Assembly (NCBI GenBank): GCA_030619985.1
Contig: JAUXAI010000033.1
Span: forward strand, 1-13,487
DNA length: 13,487 bases
Direction: 5' to 3'
Source of the DNA: a bacterium
GTDB lineage: Bacteria; UBP18; UBA7526
This document shows, piece after piece, positions 1-7,200 of the stretch; position 1 is the first letter of the stretch; each line of letters starts with the position of its first letter. The notes below the pieces were generated by a model that saw nothing but the letters and a program-made list of their open reading frames with translations, did no database searches and was not told the DNA's origin. The position numbers and the translations under genes were made by a program.

Positions 1-316
<316 letters not shown>

Positions 317-491
317 ATTACTTGCACCCTTCTATTCGGTAATCGGTTGCCCTTCACTGCGTTCAGGATACCTCGCCAAGGTGAAGCATCCCGAGCCAAC
401 GGCGAGGGGCGGTTGCGAAGCTCGTATCGTTGAACGTTTTTCGTCAAACACGCAACCATATTACGTAATATAACGAAGATTTAAACATATT
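317..491 (+). other. 23S-5S internal transcribed spacer
   Basis: This 175-nt spacer contains no tRNA and no open reading frame worth calling. It holds two visible stems: CCTCGCC 371-377 with GGCGAGG 401-407 (7 bp), and GGTTGCG 411-417 with CGCAACC 451-457 (7 bp), the latter with an inner TTG-ACG/CGT-CAA stem around a TTTTT loop at 437-441. The second hairpin sits where precursor rRNA is processed, so a processing role is plausible but inferred. The heptamer CGGTTGC occurs at 344-350 and again at 410-416, flanking the first stem. Confidence 0.8.
352..371 (+). repeat. Possible dispersed element copy in the rRNA spacer
   Basis: The sequence CTTC-N8-CAG-N-ATAC here resembles the reverse complement of 13188-13207, matching at 14 of 20 positions with equal spacing. 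The consensus (CTTCGC, then GCTCAG, then AT) resembles a short dispersed intergenic motif I recall from many environmental genomes. With only two copies visible, the family assignment is tentative. Confidence 0.4.
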
Positions 492-609
492 TCCCGGTGG
501 CAATCTCGAAGGGGCCACACCTGATTCCATTCCGAACTCAGAAGTTAAGCCCTTCAGAGCCGATGGTACTAGTCTGGAGACGGACTGGGAGAGTAGGACG
601 CTGTCGGGT
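492..609 (+). rRNA. rrf: 5S ribosomal RNA
   Basis: The gene shows the conserved 5S core CCATTCCGAACTCAGAAGTT at 527-546, then GCCGATGGTACT at 559-570 and GGGAGAGTAGG at 588-598. The ends were set from helix I: CCCGGTGG at 493-500 pairs with CTGTCGGG at 601-608, eight base pairs including G-U wobbles. A length of about 118 nt is normal. It is the last gene of the rRNA operon and is followed directly by an intrinsic terminator. Confidence 0.96.
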
Positions 610-617
610 TTTAAATT

Positions 618-645
618 GCCTCCTCCTAAAGGGGAGGCTTTTTGT
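618..645 (+). terminator. Intrinsic terminator of the rRNA operon
   Basis: GCCTCCTC at 618-625 pairs with GGGGAGGC at 631-638 (8 bp with one U-G wobble) around a 5-nt loop. It is followed immediately by a T-rich tail at 639-647. It starts nine bases after the 5S end, as expected for the end of an rRNA transcript. Confidence 0.93.
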
Positions 646-648
646 TTG

Positions 649-701
649 ACCCCGCCCCTTTTACTTTGAAGTATTTCTTCGTAAGCAGTAAGGGGCGGGG
701 T
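649..701. repeat. Long palindromic element between 5S and the EF-G paralogue
   Basis: ACCCCGCCCCTT at 649-660 and AAGGGGCGGGGT at 690-701 form a perfect 12-bp inverted repeat. The 29-nt interior can pair further: CTT 664-666 with AAG 683-685, and GAAG 668-671 with CTTC 677-680. No T-run follows on either strand, so a simple terminator role is unlikely. The right arm ends on the first base of the -35 box at 701. It could be a REP-like intergenic palindrome or a regulatory structure; only one copy is visible. Confidence 0.75.
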
Positions 702-729
702 TGACATTTCATAAAAGATATGGTAGATT
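701..729 (+). promoter_or_regulatory. Sigma-70 type promoter for the EF-G paralogue
   Basis: A perfect -35 TTGACA at 701-706, a 17-nt spacer, and -10 TAGATT at 724-729 (4 of 6 consensus positions). Transcription would begin near 736, leaving a short leader with ribosome binding site GGAGG at 747-751 before the ATG at 758. The gene thus appears to be expressed independently of the terminated rRNA operon. The -35 shares one base with the upstream palindrome. Confidence 0.7.
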
Positions 730-757
730 AATGATAAGATTGTAAGGGAGGAGTTTT

Positions 758-2824
758 ATGACAGAGGTTGACAAAATAAGAAATATCGCTCTCATTGGTC
801 ATGGAAGCTGTGGGAAGACCTCTCTGGCAGAGGCCATCGCCTATCATGGCAAGATAACTACCAGGATAGGAAGGGTGGATGATGGCACCACTATATGTGA
901 TAGCGACCAGGATGAAAAAGAGAGGAAGATCTCCATAGGGGCCAGTCTTCTTTCCTGCCCCTGGAAGGAACATAAGATCAATCTCATCGATACCCCGGGA
1001 TATGCCGACTTCTTTGGAGAGGTGGTTGGTGCCTTAAGGGTCGTGGATTCTGTGGTCTTAATCCTATCCGCCCCCTCTGGGGTGGAGGTGGGAACGGAGA
1101 AGGTCTGGGACCAGGCCCAGCAGTATGGTCTTCCTTCCCTAATTCTCATTAACAAGATGGACAAGGAGAATGCTAACTTTCGAAATTCACTTAACTTAAG
1201 CCAAGAGAGATTGAGCCCCAAGGTAACCCCCCTCCAGATGCCTATTGGAGAGGGGGCTTCTTTTAAAGGTATGGTGGATCTACTGAGGAATAAGGCCTAT
1301 ATCTATTCTCAGGGGAAGGTAGAAGAGGGGGATGTCCCGGATGAGCTAAAGGATGAGGCAGGCAACTTAAGGGAAAAGCTGATAGAATCCATTGCCGAGA
1401 GTGACGATGCCTTATTAGAGAAGTATTTAGAGAGCGGAAGTTTAAGTGAGGAAGAGATTAAGAAGGGGCTAAAGAAGGCCATAACAACTAGGTCTATCAT
1501 ACCCCTGCTTTGTGGATCGGCCTTAAGAGACATGGGGACCGAAGCCCTCCTGGACACCGTTGTTAATTCTCTTCCTTCACCAGTTGATAGGGGAGAGATA
1601 AAAGGAGTAAATCCCAAGAATGAGGAAGAGGAGAAGAGGGCCCCGGATGAGTCCCGGGCCTTCTCTGCTCTGGTCTTCAAGACAAGGGTAGAGCCCCATG
1701 TGGGTCAGATGAACTTCTTCCGGGTCTACTCTGGTAAGATCTCAAGTGGCCAGGAGGTCTACAATGCTACCTCCCAGAATAGGGAGAGGATGGGCCAATT
1801 GGTCATTACCCAGGGTAGAGAGCAGAAGAAGGTCTCAGAAGTGAGAGTCGGGGATATGATCGCTGCCCTGAAGCTAAAGTATACAAATACGGGTGATACC
1901 CTATGTGACCCATCCCGACCCATAATCTTAGAAGGTCCCCGGTTTCCCGAGCCCATCATCTCTCTGGCTCTGAAGCCCTCTTCCAAGAAGGACCAGGAGA
2001 AGCTCTCTACTGCCTTAAGAGAGCTGGTGAGTGAGGATCCCACTCTAAATTGGCATATGGAGCATGAGTTTGGGGAGGCCATAATTTCCGGGATGGGGGA
2101 GTTGCATCTCGAGGTTCTTATCGGAAGATTGAAAAGGAAGTTCGGGGTAGAGGTGGTGCTCGGTAAGCCCAGGATCGCCTACCGGGAGACGATTCGGGCA
2201 AGAGCCAAGGCTCAAGGGAAGTATAAGAAGCAGACCGGAGGAAGGGGGCAGTATGGCGACTGTCGGATAGAGATCGAACCCCTAGAGTTAGGGAAGGGCT
2301 TCGAGTTCGTCAATGATATATTTGGTGGTGCCATTCCGGCAAAGTATATTCCCTCAGTGGAGAAGGGTGTGCAGCAAGCCATTGCCAAGGGAGTATTGGC
2401 TGGCTATCCCGTGGTGGACGTCAAGGTCACATTATGCGATGGCTCCTTCCATGAGGTAGACTCTTCTGATATCGCCTTTAAGATTGCGGGCTCCTTAGCC
2501 TTCAAGAAAGCAATTCAGGAAGCAAAGCCGGTCCTCTTGGAACCAGTGATGAGCATAGAGGTACTAGCACCTGAGGAGTATATGGGGGATCTTAATGGAG
2601 ACCTGAATAGCCGCCGCGGTCGGATCATGGGGATCGAGGCCAAGGGTAGAAATCAGATAATTAAGGCCCAGGTTCCCTTAGCTGAGATGTATAAGTATGC
2701 CACTAGCCTAAAATCCATAACCCATGGCCAAGGGACATATAGCATGAAGTTCTCCCACTATGAAGAAGTCCCCTCAAGGATTGCCCAGGAGATAATTGCC
2801 CAATCAAAGAAGAAAGAGGAATAA
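758..2824 (+). CDS. Elongation factor G paralogue (EF-G2 / FusA2-like GTPase)
   Basis: A 688-residue translational GTPase close to the usual ~700 of EF-G. The G domain shows the P-loop GHGSCGKT at residues 14-21, DTPG at 78-81, NKMD at 132-135 and GSA at 253-255. Domains II and III follow, then domain IV with GGRGQYG and HEVDSSDIAF, and the EF-G C-terminal domain with RRGRIMGIEA and a YATSLKSITHGQG segment. Two features separate it from canonical EF-G. Switch I reads ERKISI rather than ERGITI. Switch II reads DTPGYADF, with Tyr82 where canonical EF-G has the catalytic His (DTPGHVDF). Both match the EF-G2/FusA2 class, one member of which (in mycobacteria) is reported to bind GTP but lack ribosome-stimulated hydrolysis. 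A true fusA is therefore expected elsewhere. It has its own promoter and terminator, and its ATG has a good ribosome binding site. The family call is firm; its role in the cell is unknown. Confidence 0.93.
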   Translation: MTEVDKIRNIALIGHGSCGKTSLAEAIAYHGKITTRIGRVDDGTTICDSDQDEKERKISIGASLLSCPWKEHKINLIDTPGYADFFGEVVGALRVVDSVVLILSAPSGVEVGTEKVWDQAQQYGLPSLILINKMDKENANFRNSLNLSQERLSPKVTPLQMPIGEGASFKGMVDLLRNKAYIYSQGKVEEGDVPDELKDEAGNLREKLIESIAESDDALLEKYLESGSLSEEEIKKGLKKAITTRSIIPLLCGSALRDMGTEALLDTVVNSLPSPVDRGEIKGVNPKNEEEEKRAPDESRAFSALVFKTRVEPHVGQMNFFRVYSGKISSGQEVYNATSQNRERMGQLVITQGREQKKVSEVRVGDMIAALKLKYTNTGDTLCDPSRPIILEGPRFPEPIISLALKPSSKKDQEKLSTALRELVSEDPTLNWHMEHEFGEAIISGMGELHLEVLIGRLKRKFGVEVVLGKPRIAYRETIRARAKAQGKYKKQTGGRGQYGDCRIEIEPLELGKGFEFVNDIFGGAIPAKYIPSVEKGVQQAIAKGVLAGYPVVDVKVTLCDGSFHEVDSSDIAFKIAGSLAFKKAIQEAKPVLLEPVMSIEVLAPEEYMGDLNGDLNSRRGRIMGIEAKGRNQIIKAQVPLAEMYKYATSLKSITHGQGTYSMKFSHYEEVPSRIAQEIIAQSKKKEE

Positions 2825-2840
2825 AACCCAAAGAATTGGC

Positions 2841-2868
2841 AAAGCCCCCATCCGGGGGCTTTTCTTTT
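2841..2868 (+). terminator. Intrinsic terminator after the EF-G paralogue
   Basis: AAAGCCCCC at 2841-2849 pairs with GGGGGCTTT at 2854-2862 in a perfect 9-bp stem with an ATCC loop, followed by a T-rich stretch to 2868. An outer GGCAAA/TTTGCC pairing (2838-2843, 2867-2872) could extend it. It separates the EF-G gene from the yebC unit. Confidence 0.93.
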
Positions 2869-2895
2869 GCCATTTATGCTATAATGTGCTATACT
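2867..2895 (+). promoter_or_regulatory. Sigma-70 type promoter for yebC
   Basis: The -35 TTGCCA at 2867-2872 (5 of 6) and -10 TATACT at 2890-2895 (5 of 6) are separated by exactly 17 nt. The -35 begins inside the T-tract of the preceding terminator, so termination and initiation are packed within about 55 nt. A perfect TATAAT also lies at 2880-2885 but lacks a matching -35. The leader to the ATG at 2925 is short and holds the ribosome binding site AAAGGGG at 2912-2918. Confidence 0.75.
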
Positions 2896-2924
2896 TATTA
2901 AACACTTAAGCAAAGGGGTAATCT

Positions 2925-3674
2925 ATGTCGGGACATTCCAAGTGGGCAGGAATAAAGCATAAGAAGGCCATCGTCGATGCTAAGAGAGGAAAGATATTTT
3001 CAAAGCTGATTAGAGAGATTACGGTTGCTGCGCGCACTGGAGGAGATCCATCTGCTAACGCTCGTTTGAGGCAGGCCATAGAGCGAGCGAAAGAGGCTAA
3101 CATGCCCTCAGATAATATCAAAAGGGCTATCCAGAGGGGAACGGGTGAACTGCCGGGGGTAAGCTATGAAGAGGTTATCTATGAGGGTTATGGTCCGGGT
3201 GGGGTGGCCATCCTGTTAAACATCCTAACGGATAATAAGAATAGGACTACCTCTGAAGTGAGGCATCTCTTTGAGAGAAATGGGGGGCACTTAGGAGGGG
3301 CGGGGAGTGTAGCTTGGGTATTTAAAAAGAAGGGGTTCATTACTGTGGATAGTGATAAGTGTAGTGAGGATACCTTAATGGAGATGGCTTTAGAAGCTGG
3401 GGCAGAGGATTTGAAGAGAGAAGGAGATACCTTCGAAATCATTACCTCCCTAAGCGATTTCGAAAAGGTGAAAAAAGCCATTAAGGAGAAGGGGATTGAA
3501 TATAATTTAGCAGAAGTAACCATGATCCCTAAAAATGTAAAGAAACTCGATGCCCAGGTAGGGAAGCAGCTTCTGCGTCTCATCGATGCCGTAGAGGAGC
3601 ACGATGATGTTCAGCACGTCTATGCCAATTTCGATATTCCGGATGAAGTAATAGAGGAGATGGAGAAGGAGTAA
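2925..3674 (+). CDS. yebC: YebC/PmpR/TACO1 family protein
   Basis: A full-length (249-residue) YebC homologue. The N-terminus [20 protein letters not shown] is the family signature, followed by [19 protein letters not shown], and then the central [20 protein letters not shown] and the [19 protein letters not shown] segment. The acidic C-terminus with [12 protein letters not shown] is also typical. The family is cytosolic. It was first annotated as a transcriptional regulator, and more recent work links it and mitochondrial TACO1 to translation of difficult sequences such as polyproline runs. The start is fixed by the family N-terminus and AAAGGGG six bases upstream of the ATG. It sits directly before ruvC, an arrangement seen in many bacteria, and probably shares a transcript with it. 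Confidence 0.97.
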   Translation: MSGHSKWAGIKHKKAIVDAKRGKIFSKLIREITVAARTGGDPSANARLRQAIERAKEANMPSDNIKRAIQRGTGELPGVSYEEVIYEGYGPGGVAILLNILTDNKNRTTSEVRHLFERNGGHLGGAGSVAWVFKKKGFITVDSDKCSEDTLMEMALEAGAEDLKREGDTFEIITSLSDFEKVKKAIKEKGIEYNLAEVTMIPKNVKKLDAQVGKQLLRLIDAVEEHDDVQHVYANFDIPDEVIEEMEKE

Positions 3675-3682
3675 AGAATCAA

Positions 3683-3717
3683 TGCAAAATGTAAAATTAA
3701 CAGTGCAAAATTTAAGA
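3683..3717 (+). repeat. Period-7 tandem repeat between yebC and ruvC
   Basis: Five heptamers in unbroken register start at 3683, 3690, 3697, 3704 and 3711. The unit TGCAAAA is exact at 3683 and 3704, and TGTAAAA occurs at 3690; the units at 3697 and 3711 are diverged. It fills most of the 63-nt gap before ruvC. Confidence 0.6.
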
Positions 3718-3737
3718 AAAAGATTGGAAAGGGAAAT

Positions 3738-4226
3738 ATGATTATTCTGGGGATCGATCCGGGGACGGCAGCCATGGGTTATGGCATAATCGAGACCAAG
3801 AAGAGGAAGAATAAGGTCCTGGGTTATGGCTGTATCAAGACCACTCCTAAGACCCTCTTTCCCCAAAGACTAAAAATGATCTATCAGGAATTAGGAAAGA
3901 TTATTCGAGAATATTCTCCAGATGTCGTTGCCATGGAACAACTTTTCTTTGCTCGCAATGCGCGAACCGCCATCTCTGTTGGCCAGGCGCAGGGGATGGT
4001 CTTTCTTGCCGCAGCAGACGCAGACTTAGATGTGGTAAAATATCCACCCTTACAAATAAAGATGACCCTTACTGGGAAGGGAAGGGCAGAGAAGAGTAAA
4101 GTGCAGAAAAAGATTAAGAGGTTATTGAGGCTGAAGAAGATCCCCCGACCAGTAGATGCTTCAGATGCCTTGGCAGTTGCCCTCTGCCATATTCTTTTAA
4201 AGAGAAAATTAAAGAGTAAAGAGTAA
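3738..4226 (+). CDS. ruvC: Crossover junction endodeoxyribonuclease RuvC
   Basis: This is the 162-residue Holliday-junction resolvase, which nicks the two opposing strands of a four-way junction during recombinational repair. All four catalytic acids of the RNase H-like fold are present: Asp7 in GIDPGTAAMGYG, Glu67 in VVAMEQLFFARN, and Asp140 and Asp143 in PVDASDALAVALCH. The KGRAEKSKVQ segment at 114-123 is also typical. The start is supported by GGAAAGGG at 3726-3733. The usual partners ruvA and ruvB, which encode the branch-migration motor, do not follow here; a dehydratase activase-like gene begins only 4 nt after the stop. The last codons and stop lie in a duplicated AAAGAGT heptamer, suggesting the 3' end was altered by repeat growth. 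Confidence 0.96.
   Translation: MIILGIDPGTAAMGYGIIETKKRKNKVLGYGCIKTTPKTLFPQRLKMIYQELGKIIREYSPDVVAMEQLFFARNARTAISVGQAQGMVFLAAADADLDVVKYPPLQIKMTLTGKGRAEKSKVQKKIKRLLRLKKIPRPVDASDALAVALCHILLKRKLKSKE
4211..4224 (+). repeat. Heptamer duplication at the ruvC stop codon
   Basis: AAAGAGT is directly duplicated at 4211-4217 and 4218-4224 and continues as an A-rich run to 4230. It encodes the last residues of RuvC and supplies the T of its stop codon. It also occupies the region where the ribosome binding site of the next gene should be, leaving only a weak purine stretch. Confidence 0.55.
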
Positions 4227-4230
4227 AAAG

Positions 4231-7200
4231 ATGGCAAAGTATATCGGCATAGACCTGGGAGCACTCAGTATTAACACTATTCTCTACGATAGTAAGAATC
4301 AGGGTATAGAAGAACTCCCTTATTTACTTCATCAGAGAGAACCTCTTCCCAGGGCGATCATAAATCTTAAGAAGATTCTAAAAGATGAGAAAGGGATTGA
4401 AGGCATTGGAGTAACCGGCTCTGGTGGAGAACTCTTGGCGAGTCTAATCAATGCCCACTTTGTGAACCCCATCATTGCTCAGGCCGAGGCCAATATTAGA
4501 CTCTACCCCCACCTCAGGACCATCTTCACTATCGGTGGTCAATCCTCGGGTCTCATCTTTCTTGATCACGATTCCAACCCAGATCAAACCGTTATGTCCG
4601 ACTCGGTAACCTCTGGCCAGTGTGCTGCAGGCACCGGTTCCTTTCTGGACCAGGCAGCATCGAGACTAAAATATTCCATAGAAGAGTTTAGTGACCTGGC
4701 CCTCAAATCGAAGACCCCGGAGAACATTTCCGGAACCTGTTCTGTCTTCGCAAACTCCGCCATGATAAATAGCCAGCAGAATGGGGCGAAGGATGTGGAT
4801 ATTATAGCTGGCCTATGTTATGGCTTAGCAAGGAACCTGATCGGGACCCTAAGCAGAGGCAAGAGACTCTCCAAGCCCATATCCTTGCAGGGTGGGGTGG
4901 CGGCCAATAGAGGGATGATAAAGGCCTTTGAGGATATCCTGGGATTGCTCAAAGAGAATGAGACTCTCTTCATCCCCCCCTATTTTAGATCAATGGATGC
5001 CATCGGGGCCGCCATGATCGCCGCTCGCCAGAAGCAAGGAAGAGATTTTAACTTAAAGGTTATCAATAGAAAGTTGAGAAGTCTGAATCAGGAAAGGAAA
5101 GAGAATCTGCTCAAACCGCTAAGCTTGACGGATGATATAAATATCCTGGAAGGAGATCTCTATCCTTCGACAAAGGATGAGAGATGGGATGTCTTTTTGG
5201 GGATCGATGTTGGCTCAATAAGTACCAACATCGCGGTCTTAAACTTTGCTAAGGGTGAATGGAAACTTTTAACCAAGAGATATCTCCCCACAGAATCGAG
5301 GCCATTAAAGGTCGTTACCCAGGCACTATTGGATGTAGAGCAAGAGATGGGTGAGAGAATAAATGTTCTGGATGTCTGTGTCACTGGTTCGGGAAGAGGC
5401 CTGGTTGCTGATTATCTTGGGGGAGTGAGAACCAGGAATGAGATAACGGCCCATAAGACCGGCTCGTTGAGCGTGGCAGAGCGTCTGGAAATAGGGGTCG
5501 ATGAGATATTCGAAATCGGTGGTCAGGATTCGAAGTACATAATCTTAGAGGATGGGGTGGTAGTAGACTTTGCCATGAATACCGCCTGTGCCGCAGGAAC
5601 CGGTTCCTTCATAGAGGAGCAGGCAAAACTACTTGGCATAAGGGTTGAGGACTTTGCCCACCAGGCATTTAAGAGCCAGAGACCATTCTCTTTTGGTAGT
5701 TGCAAATGTACCGTATTCATGGAACAGGAGGTCATCTCTCGACAGAACACCCATAGAAAGAATGACCTGGTGGCCAGCCTCTGTCATGCCATTGCCCACA
5801 ACTACTTAAATGAATTCAAGATTGGGGATAAGAGAGGAAAGAATATCTTCCTCCAGGGAGGGGTGGCCCTGAACAGAGCCGTGGTGGTTGCTCTCCAGTA
5901 TCTGACCAAGGCCAAGATCACGGTACCTCCTCACTGCGAGGTTCTGGGGGCCATCGGGGCGGCTATCTTGGCAAAGAAAATGTATCAGGGAAAGACAAAC
6001 TTCGTGGGCTTCAAGAGATTGAAAGGAAGAACCTACTCCTTGAAGTCTTTTGAGTGTAAGGGATGTGCCAATGTATGTACTGTCAAGATGGTTGAGATAG
6101 AGGAAGAGGAGGGGATCACCTACTACTATGGCGACCGGTGTCAAAAATACCAGAAAAGTGCCGGTCAGCTATCAATTGAGAATAACCTTCCTAACCTATT
6201 TCGGGAAAGGGAGAGACTGCTCACCCGGCCTCACGAGACTAAGACAAAGAGAAATGGAATAAAGATCGGCATACCAAGACTCTTCTCAGTATACTATGAC
6301 CTCTTTCCTCTCTGGCAGGCTTTTTTTACAGAGTTAGGATACCGGGTGATTACCTCAGAGATAACGAATAAGAAGCTTCTGGCCAAGGGCTCTGATGGCG
6401 TCCTATCTGATACCTGTCTTCCCTTAGAAATGCTAACCGGTCACATAAGGAATCTATTGGAAAAGGATGTCGATTATATCTTCCTGCCCAGCGTGATCGA
6501 GATGCCCAACAGGAGAGAGGATAGAAAGACCTATCTCTGCCCCCTTGTCCAGGCCTCCCCCTATATGGCAAGAGTAACCACAGAGCTGGGCAAGAAGTTG
6601 CTCACCGTCCCCATCCATTTCCATAAGAAGAGGTATAACCTGGAAAGGGCAATGATGGAGATTGGGAGAACCCTGGGCCAGAACCCAAAGAGTGTAAAGA
6701 GGGCATTGAGCAAGGGCCTGGCATCCTTCACCCATTTCAATAAGGAGATAAAGAAGAGGGGAAGAGAAATATTAGAGAATATTGAGAATTATTCTCTTCC
6801 TGTGGTCGTCGTGAGCAGATCCTACACCATCGGTGATCCAGGAATAAATGTTGATCTACCGAGGATGCTTCTGGATTTGGATGCTCTACCGATTCCCCTC
6901 GATTTCTTACCCTTGGAGGAGCAAGACCTTGGGACTTATCAGGGTAAGATTAACTGGAGCTATGGTCAGAGGATCCTGCGGGCTGCGGAACTGATAAGGA
7001 AGACTCCGCGATTGAACGCCGTCTATTTCTCTATATTCGCCTGCGGCCCAGACTCCTTTCTCACCACATTCTTCAAAAATAGGATGGGGGGGAAGCCATT
7101 TCTAAACCTTGAGGTGGGAAAGACAACTGCTCAGGCCCATCTGCGCACAAGATGTGAGGCATTCCTGGACAGTGTCAGAGAAAGGGTAGAAAAGATTCAC

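Noticed and set aside
317-491. A tRNA gene in the 23S-5S spacer
   Set aside because: No acceptor stem, T-loop (GGTTCRA type) or anticodon arm can be assembled on either strand.
649-701. The GC-rich palindrome as a second or bidirectional terminator
   Set aside because: No T-run follows the stem on either strand, the loop is 29 nt, and a good intrinsic terminator already lies at 618-645.
7111-7131. GKTT in the giant activase as a P-loop
   Set aside because: It lacks the GxxxxGKT spacing and the preceding strand pattern of a Walker A motif; nucleotide binding in this protein belongs to the ASKHA domains.
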